DNA of 64,000 bases from BOG-908 sp964250925 (GCA_964250925.1 CAXUHU010000001.1:44092-108091); one strand, 5' to 3'. Shown: positions 43,754 to 52,090, counted from the stretch's first letter. Made by a program: numbers and translations. Notes: generated by a model from the sequence alone, not told the origin.

Positions 43754-43800
43754 ACACAAGATAAGGTAGATCGGCCGCGGCCTTCTACCTTATCTTGTTC
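43754..43800. repeat. Perfect 15-bp inverted repeat between LOV kinase and nrdB
   Basis: Arms ACAAGATAAGGTAGA (43756-43770) and TCTACCTTATCTTGT (43784-43798) with a 13-base GC-rich centre. Read on the minus strand the hairpin starts one base into the kinase stop codon and is followed by GTTTTG, so it can serve as the kinase terminator. It is also 57-100 bp upstream of the nrdB start; the two arms extended to 16-mers (43754-43769 and 43785-43800) partly match the NrdR-box consensus with a 31-bp offset, the usual spacing for paired NrdR boxes. Confidence 0.85.
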
Positions 43801-44908
43801 AAGGCTCCGCGCGCGGGAACACCAGCCGTATCGTCGTGCCCTCCCCGACCGCCGTCTCCACAAGCATTCTTCCGCCGGATTGCCGCATGAAGCCCGAAAC
43901 CATCGACAGGCCCAGGCCTGTTCCCTTGCCGGGATCCTTGGTGGTGAAGAACGGCTCGGTCGCACGGGCTGCGACATGCGGCGGCATGCCGCTCCCCCGA
44001 TCGGCCACGGCCACGGCAACGGCCCCGGCTCCATCGAGCTGCGCCGCGCTCGTCGAGACAAGTATGGTGCCGGTGTCCCTCGAAGCGTCCGAGGCGTTAC
44101 GAACCAGGTTGATCAGCGCCAACTCCAGCTGCCCGATGTCCACCCGCGCGGGCAAGGACTCGTCTGCCAATGCCACTTGAACCAGCCTGCCGGCGTTTGC
44201 AGCCTGGGCCAGCAGACGGTCAAAATCGCCCAGCGCCACGTTCAGGTCGATCGTCACGGCCTGCAAGCTCTGGCGGCCGGCAAACGACAGCATCTGCTGG
44301 GTAAGCCGGCCGGCTGCACGCGCTGCCCAAGTGATACGGTCAAGCCGTTCAACTTGACGCACATGCAGATTGTCGGCGCGAACCCCTTCGGCGTTGGCCA
44401 ATACCACTGTCATCAGGTTGTTGAACTCATGGGCGATCCCGGCAGCCATGAAACCGAGCGTGTCCATTCGCTGCGCCCGGGCGCGCGCCTCCTCCACCTC
44501 AAGCCGCGCGGTCGTATCAAGTTGGCTGCCGAACCAGCACAGAAGCTTGCCCCCTTCGTCAAAAACCGGGGCGACAAACATCGAGCACCAGAAGCGCGAT
44601 CCGTCCTTCCGGTAATTCCAAAGCTCCACCTGCGACTGCCGAGTATCCGCAATGGCGACCCGAAGCGTGTCCAAGGCTGCGTCGTCGGTCAGTTCGCCTT
44701 GCAGGAAGCGGCAATTCCGCCCCAGCACCTCGTGCTCCTCGTACTGCGTCAGCACGGTGAAGGCCCGATTGCAGAAGGTGACGGGGCAATCCGGCTGGAA
44801 GGGATCGACGATCACGATCGGCAGCGGGCTCATCATGGCGATGGCGCGCAGAGTTCCCCGCGTATCCGGGCTGAGTGAGGCCAGCATGGTATCCAACACG
44901 TCACTCAT
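43799..44908 (-). CDS. LOV-domain (blue-light) sensor histidine kinase
   Basis: 369 residues from ATG 44908. An N-terminal LOV domain (about residues 25-133) carries the flavin signature GRNCRFLQ with the photoactive Cys66, plus WNYRKDGSRFW and the Gln of GSQLDTT, so it should form a flavin-cysteinyl adduct under blue light. A helical linker leads to the phosphoacceptor His160 (GIAHEFNNLM) and an HATPase domain (N box LINLVRNASDA, G1 DRGSGM, G2 GKGTGLGLSMV). The kinase is of the HisKA type of Pseudomonas LOV kinase, not the HWE type. Divergent from a single-domain response regulator that is the obvious partner. Cytoplasmic, no membrane segment. Confidence 0.92.
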   Translation of the reverse strand: MSDVLDTMLASLSPDTRGTLRAIAMMSPLPIVIVDPFQPDCPVTFCNRAFTVLTQYEEHEVLGRNCRFLQGELTDDAALDTLRVAIADTRQSQVELWNYRKDGSRFWCSMFVAPVFDEGGKLLCWFGSQLDTTARLEVEEARARAQRMDTLGFMAAGIAHEFNNLMTVVLANAEGVRADNLHVRQVERLDRITWAARAAGRLTQQMLSFAGRQSLQAVTIDLNVALGDFDRLLAQAANAGRLVQVALADESLPARVDIGQLELALINLVRNASDASRDTGTILVSTSAAQLDGAGAVAVAVADRGSGMPPHVAARATEPFFTTKDPGKGTGLGLSMVSGFMRQSGGRMLVETAVGEGTTIRLVFPRAEP

Positions 44909-44970
44909 CCAATCGGCACCAACATCGCCGTAAACCCTTCGCCGACATCTCGCCACGCCGTGAGTTCTCC

Positions 44971-44995
44971 TACGTCGCGGCCTTTTGAGGGTTCC
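44971..44995 (-). promoter_or_regulatory. EcfG-type (general stress) promoter-like site for the LOV kinase
   Basis: On the minus strand GGAAC (44995-44991), 16 bp, then CGTA (44974-44971). The EcfG sigma consensus is GGAAC-N16/17-CGTT, so only the last base differs. It lies about 63 bp before the kinase ATG. Assigned by eye only. Confidence 0.45.
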
Positions 44996-45020
44996 GCAGC
45001 GATCCTCCTTACGCAGCGCG

Positions 45021-45045
45021 GGAACAATACCGGCCCGGCGTGGTT
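45021..45045 (+). promoter_or_regulatory. EcfG-type promoter-like site for the response regulator
   Basis: GGAAC (45021-45025), 16 bp, then GGTT (45042-45045), one mismatch from the CGTT -10 element. It lies 50 bp before the GTG start of the response regulator, and faces away from the similar site for the kinase. Assigned by eye only. Confidence 0.4.
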
Positions 45046-45095
45046 ACAATCGTCTCGCGCGTCGCTTAGACGATCGATCGATATGGAGGTCAGGC

Positions 45096-45512
45096 GTGGG
45101 CCGAACACGCATCCTCCTCGTCGAGGATCAGGCGCTTATACGAGTGATCGTCGCCGAAACCCTGGCCGATGCCGGTTTCGATGTCATCCAGGCCGAAAAC
45201 GGCGACGCGGCAATTACGCTGCTGACCGGACTCGATCACTTGGATCTGCTGATGACCGACATACAAATGCCTGGTTCCACCGATGGGAACGACGTGGCGC
45301 AAGCAGCCAAGACCCGTCACCCCGGCCTGCCCGTCATCTACGTGACCGGCCGGCCGGATACTCTGCACAACAGCATGGGCCAGAACGATGCGTTCATCCG
45401 CAAGCCGTTCGGCCCTAACGAAGTGTTGACCTTGATCCGCAAGCTGCTCGCAAACCGTCCAGGCATGCCGTCAGCGGCGCGAGAGACCAACCATGCGGCC
45501 AGTTACAGGTAA
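45096..45512 (+). CDS. Single-domain response regulator (CheY-like)
   Basis: 138 residues, receiver domain only. VEDQ supplies the acidic pocket, LLMTDIQMP the phosphoacceptor Asp, YVTGR the conserved Thr and IRKPFGP the Lys. No output domain follows; the C-terminal tail (ARETNHAASYR) is short. The GTG start at 45096 has GGAGG six bases ahead and removes a non-family extension. Divergent from the LOV kinase, it is the probable phosphate receiver and may pass the signal on by protein contact. The 3' end overlaps cardiolipin synthase by 10 bp. Confidence 0.9.
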   Translation: MGRTRILLVEDQALIRVIVAETLADAGFDVIQAENGDAAITLLTGLDHLDLLMTDIQMPGSTDGNDVAQAAKTRHPGLPVIYVTGRPDTLHNSMGQNDAFIRKPFGPNEVLTLIRKLLANRPGMPSAARETNHAASYR

Positions 45513-46906
45513 GGCAGCAGCAACCGCGTTGCCGCATCTCGAAGCTGCCGGGGAAGGGAGCGAGCCCGCAAGGCGTCAGGCGTGATGGGCGACCCACGGC
45601 AGCCGTGCATAAACACGCTCAGCGCCTCGGCCAACTCGCTATCATAAAATTCCACGCAGAGTTCGAAATTCAGCCGGAACGAACGTATATCCCAATTGCA
45701 ACTGCCGATCAGGCACCAAATCCCGTCTACCACCATCGCCTTTGAGTGGCGGAAGGGCGGCGGGCAGCGCCAGATGCGCACGCCATCGAGCAGGAGCGGC
45801 CCGACGTTGGCGCAGGTCGCCCAATCAACCAGCCTATGGTCGCTGCGCGCCGGAACCACCACGTCCACCGCCACACCGCGCATGGCCGCCATCGAGAGCG
45901 CAGTGACCAGCCGGTCGTCCGGCAGGAAATAGGGCGTCATGATGCCGATGCTGGTGCGCGCACACGCGACGGCTTGCAGCATAGCGAACTCCAGCTTTTC
46001 GATGTCCTCATCAGGACCGGAGCTGATCACCCTGGCTGGAACGGCACCGCAGGCGGGCGTAGGCGGAAACCAGGCGTTGCCCCGCAGCTCTTCATCTGCA
46101 GCGAACGACCAGTCCTGCACGAAGGCCTCGGTCAGTTGGCGGACCACCGGACCGTCGAGCCGGAAATGCGTGTCCTGCACCGGGTTGCGCGTGCCCGCTG
46201 CCATCACGTTCTGCCCGGCAATGTTCATTCCGCCGGTAAAACCAGAATGTCCGTCGATGACGAGCACCTTTCGGTGCGATCGCAGGTTCAGGAACGGCAT
46301 ACGCCAGGGTAGCGGCGAATGCAGGAATCGCACGGCCGGAACGCCTCGCCGGCGTAGATGGTGATAGGCCGGCGAGTGCCACCAGCCGCCGCCGATGCCA
46401 TCAATCAGCACGCGCACCGCAACACCGCGCGACTGCGCTGCGGCCAGCGCATCGACGAAGCGGCCGCCCCATTGGTCGTCGTGAAAAATGTAGGACGACA
46501 GGCCAACGCTGCGCTGCGCCGCGGCAATAGCCGCCAGCATCGGCGGATAGGCCTGGTCGCCATTCTGGTACATGACGACGGCATTGCCGTCCAGCACGGC
46601 CCGGCCGGTCAAGCGATCGATGCCGCGTTGCAACACGACGAGATGGTGGTCGCCGTTTGTCTCAACGTGCGGCGTGGGCGGGCCGTCCAGCCGGCGCGCG
46701 TCGGGACGCAGCCGCCGCGCGCGGCGCTGGACGCGATTTACGCCGAGGACGAAATAGCTGACGGCACCGGTGACCGGGGCAAACCATGCCAGCCCGATCC
46801 AAGCGGCGGCCGACGCCACGTCGCGCTTGCGCAACAGGACATGCAGCGTGACGGGTATGGCTAGAACCAGGGCCGAAAGCGCGTAGCCCAGGTGCGGGAG
46901 TGTCAT
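45503..46906 (-). CDS. cls: Cardiolipin synthase (phospholipase D type)
   Basis: 467 residues. Two N-terminal membrane segments (ALSALVLAIPVTLHVLL and AAWIGLAWFAPVTGAVSYFVLG), a cytoplasmic or periplasmic catalytic body with two HKD motifs: SHRKVLVIDG and RHSKAMVVDG, each followed by a GGMN/GSCNWD block. Condenses two phosphatidylglycerols, or phosphatidylglycerol with phosphatidylethanolamine. It lies 71 bp downstream of nrdJ on the same strand, with an A/T palindrome between, and its end overlaps the response regulator gene. Confidence 0.93.
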   Translation of the reverse strand: MTLPHLGYALSALVLAIPVTLHVLLRKRDVASAAAWIGLAWFAPVTGAVSYFVLGVNRVQRRARRLRPDARRLDGPPTPHVETNGDHHLVVLQRGIDRLTGRAVLDGNAVVMYQNGDQAYPPMLAAIAAAQRSVGLSSYIFHDDQWGGRFVDALAAAQSRGVAVRVLIDGIGGGWWHSPAYHHLRRRGVPAVRFLHSPLPWRMPFLNLRSHRKVLVIDGHSGFTGGMNIAGQNVMAAGTRNPVQDTHFRLDGPVVRQLTEAFVQDWSFAADEELRGNAWFPPTPACGAVPARVISSGPDEDIEKLEFAMLQAVACARTSIGIMTPYFLPDDRLVTALSMAAMRGVAVDVVVPARSDHRLVDWATCANVGPLLLDGVRIWRCPPPFRHSKAMVVDGIWCLIGSCNWDIRSFRLNFELCVEFYDSELAEALSVFMHGCRGSPITPDALRARSLPRQLRDAATRLLLPYL

Positions 46907-46913
46907 GGAAGCC

Positions 46914-46935
46914 GTTCTTTTTCGAGAAAAAGAAC
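46914..46935. terminator. A/T-rich palindrome between nrdJ and cls
   Basis: GTTCTTTTT-CGAG-AAAAAGAAC, a nine-pair stem (ten with the closing C-G). It lies 42 bp after the nrdJ stop and 7 bp upstream of the cls ATG on the minus strand, so it could terminate the nrdJ message or, if read through, hide the cls start region. Similar GTTCTTTTT/AAAAAGAAC palindromes are, as I recall, frequent in Acetobacteraceae genomes. Confidence 0.55.
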
Positions 46936-46977
46936 CAAGAACCTCTTACTCGCAGGCCTCGTTACGCGCGTCACTCT

Positions 46978-49251
46978 CTAACTGCATTTTGACCAACCGC
47001 AATGCATGCACGTCAGGCACCCCGCCTCCTTGAGCAATCCGGGCTGGCTGCATTTCGGGCAAAGCGGGCCGACATGGGTTCCGCCAATCGCATCCGTGGC
47101 AGGAATCGCCACCCTGCCCACCACCGGCTCCGGCACGACGAAGCCGGTTTCGATCATGTGCCGCTCGATGATGTCGCCAATCGCGGCCACCAGCGACGGC
47201 ACGTAATGGCCACGCGACCATTGCCCGCCCCGCGGATCGAAAACCTGCTTGAGTTCCTCGGCCACGAACGCCACCTCGCCGCCACGGCGGAACACCGCGC
47301 TGATCATCCGCGTCAGCGCCACCACCCAGGCGTAATGCTCGAGGTTCTTCGAGTTCACGAAGATCTCGAACGGAACACGGCGGCCATGCTCCTCGATGTC
47401 GTTGATCGTCACGTACATAGCATGCTCGCTATCGGGCCAGCGCAGCTTGTAAGTGGCGCCTGTCAGCTTTTCGGAGCGTGCTGCCAGGTCGAGGGCGGAC
47501 GCTGCGGCGGGCGCGGGCGTTGCCGGCTTGATCTCCAGCACGGAACCGGTGATCGCGTTCGGGCGGTACGTCGTACAGCCTTTGCACCCGCTGCGGTAGG
47601 CGTCGAGATAGACCTCCTGGAAAGACTCGAAACCGATGTCCTCCGGCACGTTCACCGTCTTGGATATTGCGCTGTCCACGTGACGCTGCACAGCGGCCTG
47701 CATGCGGACATGTTCGGCGGGCGTCAGGTCCTGAGCGGTCACGAAATGGTCCGGCAGCTTGGCCGCTGGCCCGTACGACGCTCGAAAACGGCGCAACGCG
47801 TAGTCCGACACCTCCTCTTCCACGCGCGTGCCGTCCGCCTGCAACACCTTGCGCGTGTAGGCGAGCGCGAACACCGGCTCGATGCCGCTGGAGACGTTGT
47901 CGGCAACGAGCGAGATGGTGCCGGTGGGCGCGATCGAGGTCAGCAACGCGTTGCGTATGCCGTGCCGTTCGATCTGCGCGCGCACGTCCTCGTCGAGTTC
48001 GCTGACCGTTTGGCCAGCCAGATAGGCGTCGCGATCGTACAGCGGAAAGGCGCCCTTCTCGCGGGCCAGCTCGGCGGAAGCCAGATAGGCTGCGCGGTTG
48101 ACCTGGCGCGCCCAGTCGCCGGCAAGCGTTGCCGCCTGCTCGGTGCCGTAACGCGCGCCACACATCATCAGCGCGTCGGCCAGGCCCGTCATGCCCAGGC
48201 CGATCCGGCGCTTGGCAACGGCCTCCTGCCGCTGTGCCTCCAGCGGGAAGCCCGAGACGTCGATGGTGTTGTCCATCATGCGGATGGCCGTTGCCACCAG
48301 GCGCGCCAGCACGCCTTCGTCCAAATGAGCCTGCTGCGTGAAAGGCTGCTGCACCAGCCTGGCCAGGTTGACGGAGCCGAGCAGACACGCGCCGTATGGC
48401 GGCAGCGGCTGTTCGGCGCAGGGATTGGTCGAGCGTATGGTTTCGCAATAGGCCAGGTTGTTGCGCGCGTTGATGCGGTCGATGAACAGCACGCCAGGCT
48501 CGGCATAGTCGTAGGTGGCTCGCGTGATGCTGTCGAACAGGGCACGCGCACGCAGGGTCTTGTATGTGCGTCCGCCAAATACCAGCGGCCAGTCCGCATC
48601 CGCCTGCACCGCCGCCATGAACGGATCGGTCGCCAGCACGGACAGGTTGAAATTGCGCAGCCGGCCCGGCTGGCGTTTGGCGGCGATGAAATCCTCGATA
48701 TCCGGGTGGTCGCAGCGCATCGTCGCCATCATCGCGCCGCGCCGCGCGCCGGCCGACATGATGGTGCGGCACATGCTGTCCCACACATCCATGAAGGACA
48801 GCGGGCCCGACGCGTCCGCACCCACGCCCTTTACCGCCGCACCTTTCGGCCGCAGCGACGAGAAGTCGTAGCCGATGCCGCCGCCCTGCTGCATGGTCAG
48901 CGCCGCCTCGCGCAGATGTGCGAAGATGCTGGCCAGGTCGTCTTCGACGTCGCCCATGACGAAGCAATTGAACAGCGTCACCCGTCGGTCGCTGCCGGCG
49001 CCGGACAGGATGCGGCCGGCCGGCAGGAAGCGGAAATCCTGCAACGCCTCGTAGAATACGGGTTCCCACGTCGCGGGCTCGGCTTCGGCGGCAGCCAAGG
49101 CGCGGGCGACACGGCGCCAGCTACCCTCGATGGTGCGGTCGACCGGCGTGCCGTCGGCGGCTTTCAGGCGGTATTTTGCATCCCAGATCTGGCGCGAGAT
49201 GGAAGCGATGCCGTCCATGGCAGAGCTGACGGCGTCGATGTTCATGTCCAT
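46978..49251 (-). CDS. nrdJ: Adenosylcobalamin-dependent ribonucleotide reductase, class II
   Basis: 757 residues. It makes the thiyl radical with vitamin B12, with no partner subunit or oxygen. Motifs: GGGIGYDFSSLRP, TNPCAEQPLPPYGACLLGSVNL (active-site NxCxE), SIAPTGTISLVADNVSSGIEP, and GCKGCTTYRP. The C-terminal end carries the zinc-binding CPKCSQ ... CMHCGWSKC domain typical of the NrdJ/NrdZ type used for reduction by thioredoxin. Lies 76 bp downstream of nrdA on the same strand. No cobalamin riboswitch fits in this gap. Confidence 0.95.
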   Translation of the reverse strand: MDMNIDAVSSAMDGIASISRQIWDAKYRLKAADGTPVDRTIEGSWRRVARALAAAEAEPATWEPVFYEALQDFRFLPAGRILSGAGSDRRVTLFNCFVMGDVEDDLASIFAHLREAALTMQQGGGIGYDFSSLRPKGAAVKGVGADASGPLSFMDVWDSMCRTIMSAGARRGAMMATMRCDHPDIEDFIAAKRQPGRLRNFNLSVLATDPFMAAVQADADWPLVFGGRTYKTLRARALFDSITRATYDYAEPGVLFIDRINARNNLAYCETIRSTNPCAEQPLPPYGACLLGSVNLARLVQQPFTQQAHLDEGVLARLVATAIRMMDNTIDVSGFPLEAQRQEAVAKRRIGLGMTGLADALMMCGARYGTEQAATLAGDWARQVNRAAYLASAELAREKGAFPLYDRDAYLAGQTVSELDEDVRAQIERHGIRNALLTSIAPTGTISLVADNVSSGIEPVFALAYTRKVLQADGTRVEEEVSDYALRRFRASYGPAAKLPDHFVTAQDLTPAEHVRMQAAVQRHVDSAISKTVNVPEDIGFESFQEVYLDAYRSGCKGCTTYRPNAITGSVLEIKPATPAPAAASALDLAARSEKLTGATYKLRWPDSEHAMYVTINDIEEHGRRVPFEIFVNSKNLEHYAWVVALTRMISAVFRRGGEVAFVAEELKQVFDPRGGQWSRGHYVPSLVAAIGDIIERHMIETGFVVPEPVVGRVAIPATDAIGGTHVGPLCPKCSQPGLLKEAGCLTCMHCGWSKCS

Positions 49252-49327
49252 GGGAGGATCCTAAGTGAAGCAAGCCGTTGTTTTTTGAAAGTTCTGTGCT
49301 GCTTTGAAGAAAGTAGGCCTTTCCTCC

Positions 49328-51190
49328 TCACTGGCAGGCCAAGCACTCCTCGTATTTCGCCGCCGGCAACTCCTGCCTGGCAGGAACCAATTCGATCAGA
49401 GAAGACACCGGCACATCGCTGACGCCCTCGGCGCGCTGGATCGACAACGACCGGCAATAGTACAGCGATTTCATCCCGCGCTTCCACGCCAGCATGTGTA
49501 TCTCATGCAGGTCGCGCTTGTGCACGTTGGCGGGCAGGAACACGTTCACCGATTGGCTCTGGCAGACATACGGCGTGCGGTCGGCCGCATGTTCGATCAC
49601 CCAGCGCTGGTCCAGCTCGAACGCCGTCTTGTACACCGCGCGCTCCTGCTCGGTCAGGAAGTCCAGGTGCTGCACGCTGCCGGCGCGCAAGGTGATCGAC
49701 GACCACACCGCATCGGTGTCCATGCCGCGCTCCTCCAGCAATTGCTGCAGATGCCTGTTGCGCACGGTGAAGCTGCCCGACAGCGTCTTCTGCAGAAACA
49801 CGTTGGCCGCAATCGGCTCGATACCCGGGCTGGCGTTGCCGGCGATGATCGAGATGCTGGCCGTGGGTGCAATCGCCATCTTGTTGGAAAAACGTTCCAT
49901 CACGCCGTAATCGGCAGCATCGGGGCAGGCGCCGCGCTCTTCGGCCAGCAGGCGAGATGCCGCATCGGCTTGCTCACGGATGTGCTTGTGCATCCGCTTG
50001 TTCCACACCTTCGCGATCACGCCCTCGAACGGCACGTTCTGCGATTGCAGGAACGAGTGGAAACCCATCACACCCAGCCCCACCGAACGCTCACGCGCGG
50101 CCGCGTATTTCGCGCGCTCCATCTCGTCCGGCGCGCGGTCGATGAAGTCCTGCAGCACGTTGTCCAGGAACCGCATCGTGTCTTCGATGAACAACGGATG
50201 GTCCTTCCAGTCGAACCACGTCTCGAGGTTCAAGGAGGACAGGCAGCACACGGCGGTCCGCTGGCGGCCGTATTGATCGAGACCTGTCGGCAGCGTGATC
50301 TCGCTGCACAGGTTGGATGTTTTCACCTCCAGCCCGGCCAGCTTGTGAAAGTCCGGCCGCGCGTTGTTCACGTGGTCGGAGAACACCAGGTAGGGTTCGC
50401 CGGTCTCCACCCGCGCAATCAGGATACGTATCCATAGCGATCGCGCCGAGATCTGTCGCACGATGCTGTTGTCCTTGGGCGAGCGCAGCGACCACATCTC
50501 GTCGGCTTCCACCGCGCGCATGAAATCGTCGGGCACCAGGATGCCGTGGTGCAGGTTGGGCGCCTTGCGGTTGGGGTCGCCGCCGGTCGGCCGGCGGATC
50601 TCGATGAACTCCTCGATCTCGGGGTGCTGCACCGGCAGGTACACCGCCGCCGAACCGCGCCGCAGCGAGCCCTGGCTGATCGCAAGCGTGAGCGAATCCA
50701 TCACGCGGATGAACGGGATCACCCCGCTGGTCTTGCCGTTCTGGCCCACCTTCTCGCCGATCGAGCGCAGGTTGCCCCAGTAGCTGCCGATGCCGCCGCC
50801 CTTGCTGGCCAGCCACACGTTCTCGTTCCACAACCCCACGATGCCGTCCAGGCTGTCGGACGCCTCGTTGAGAAAGCAGGAAATCGGCAGCCCGCGCTGG
50901 GTGCCGCCGTTGGACAGCACCGGCGTGGCGGGCATCAGCCACAGCCGGCTGATGTAGTCGTACAGCCGCTGCGCGTGGGCCGCGTCGTCGCCGTAGTAGC
51001 TTGCCACCCGGGCGAACAGGTCCTGGTAGGACTCGCCGGGCAGCAGGTAGCGGTCGTCCAGCGTGGCGCGGCCGAAATCGGTCAGCAACGCGTCGCGGGA
51101 CCGGTCCACGCGGACCTGGTGCCGGCCCCGCATCTGGACCGCCTCGCCCAGCATCACCGATTCAAGGTCGCGATTCATCAAACCGTCCAT
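49328..51190 (-). CDS. nrdA: Ribonucleotide reductase class Ia, alpha (catalytic) subunit
   Basis: 620 residues from ATG 51190. Catalytic region: SCFLNEASDSLDGI, ASKGGGIGSYWGNLRSIG, LCSEITLPT with the N/C/E triad equivalent, and SIIAGNASPGIEPIAAN. The C-terminal redox pair is in EECLACQ, swinging out to be reduced by thioredoxin. It lacks the N-terminal ATP-cone (about 90 residues) found in E. coli NrdA, and NrdB has none either, so dATP overall inhibition may be missing. nrdJ follows directly, nrdB is about 5.6 kb away. Two copies of GCCACCAC, 34 bp apart, lie just upstream. Confidence 0.95.
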   Translation of the reverse strand: MDGLMNRDLESVMLGEAVQMRGRHQVRVDRSRDALLTDFGRATLDDRYLLPGESYQDLFARVASYYGDDAAHAQRLYDYISRLWLMPATPVLSNGGTQRGLPISCFLNEASDSLDGIVGLWNENVWLASKGGGIGSYWGNLRSIGEKVGQNGKTSGVIPFIRVMDSLTLAISQGSLRRGSAAVYLPVQHPEIEEFIEIRRPTGGDPNRKAPNLHHGILVPDDFMRAVEADEMWSLRSPKDNSIVRQISARSLWIRILIARVETGEPYLVFSDHVNNARPDFHKLAGLEVKTSNLCSEITLPTGLDQYGRQRTAVCCLSSLNLETWFDWKDHPLFIEDTMRFLDNVLQDFIDRAPDEMERAKYAAARERSVGLGVMGFHSFLQSQNVPFEGVIAKVWNKRMHKHIREQADAASRLLAEERGACPDAADYGVMERFSNKMAIAPTASISIIAGNASPGIEPIAANVFLQKTLSGSFTVRNRHLQQLLEERGMDTDAVWSSITLRAGSVQHLDFLTEQERAVYKTAFELDQRWVIEHAADRTPYVCQSQSVNVFLPANVHKRDLHEIHMLAWKRGMKSLYYCRSLSIQRAEGVSDVPVSSLIELVPARQELPAAKYEECLACQ

Positions 51191-51348
51191 CAATTCCCTC
51201 GTCTCCTGGCGACTCGCGGCAAACCAGCCACCACTAAATCTAGGCCGATTTTGTCTACTGGCCACCACATATGCTAAGAACACGGATTGGTTTGCGGTGG
51301 CGGCATGCTATCACCACCTGCCAAAGTGCTCCACAACAAGGATCGGGC

Positions 51349-51942
51349 ATGACCAGCTTCGAGGGCCGCACGGCCGACCATCCCATCGAGAAACTTTTTC
51401 TGGAGCGCTGGTCGCCCAGGGCCTTCACCGGCGCGCCGATTGACCAGGAGACGCTGTTGACCATCTTCGAGGCAGCTCGCTGGGCGCCGAGCAGCTACAA
51501 CTCGCAGCCATGGCGCTACGTCTATGCCCTGCGCGATACGCCGGCCTGGGCAACTTTCCTTGCGCTGCTGGTGGAGGGCAACCAGGGCTGGGCGAAGAAC
51601 GCTGCGGCCCTGATCGTCGCCGTATCGAAATCCACCATGGCGCCGCGTGGCGAGGAAATGCACAGCCACAGCCACAGTTTCGATGCCGGCGCCGGGTGGC
51701 AGAACCTGGCGTTGCAGGCCACGGCGCTCGGCTGGCACGCCCACGCCATGGTGGGCTTCGACATGGCCCGCGCCGCGGCCGAGTTGCACATCCCCGAAGG
51801 ATACCGCGTGGAATCCGCCATCGCCATCGGCAAGCGCGGCGACAAGGCGACGCTGCCCGAGCATTTTCAAGGCATGGAAACGCCGAACGCGCGCAATCCC
51901 GTGACGAGCTTCGCGTTCGAGGGCGTGTTCCCGGCGGTTTGA
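51349..51942 (+). CDS. Nitroreductase family FMN oxidoreductase
   Basis: 197 residues. RWSPRAFTG at the N-terminus and APSSYNSQPWRYVYA (FMN phosphate and ring binding) are diagnostic, with the C-terminal AIGKRGD block. Cytoplasmic NAD(P)H-dependent reductase acting as a dimer; natural substrate unknown. The upstream in-frame extension is rejected because ATG 51349 fits the family start. Divergent from nrdA; followed by a strong palindrome and then fba. Confidence 0.88.
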   Translation: MTSFEGRTADHPIEKLFLERWSPRAFTGAPIDQETLLTIFEAARWAPSSYNSQPWRYVYALRDTPAWATFLALLVEGNQGWAKNAAALIVAVSKSTMAPRGEEMHSHSHSFDAGAGWQNLALQATALGWHAHAMVGFDMARAAAELHIPEGYRVESAIAIGKRGDKATLPEHFQGMETPNARNPVTSFAFEGVFPAV

Positions 51943-51954
51943 CAGCCAGCAAGG

Positions 51955-51975
51955 CCAGGGGGCTTTGCCCCCTGG
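51955..51975. repeat. Intergenic palindrome CCAGGGGGC-TTT-GCCCCCTGG
   Basis: Perfect nine-pair stem with a TTT loop, twelve bp after the nitroreductase stop and followed by ACCACC. No T-run, so it looks more like a REP-type dispersed palindrome than an intrinsic terminator; the motif with GCCCCCTGGAC is one I recall as widespread between genes in Acetobacteraceae. It can still protect or end the upstream mRNA. Confidence 0.65.
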
Positions 51976-52090
51976 ACCACCTCCAGGGCGGGCCTTGGAT
52001 GCCGTTAGAGCACGACGCACCCTGCTGTCCGGGTGACACGCCAGGCACGGTCGGTTAAACCGCGCGCACCGTCCGCCGGAGATCCGATCG

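Noticed and set aside
46978..49327. Cobalamin riboswitch upstream of nrdJ
   Set aside because: Only 76 bp separate nrdA and nrdJ; no B12-box-like sequence and too short for the fold.
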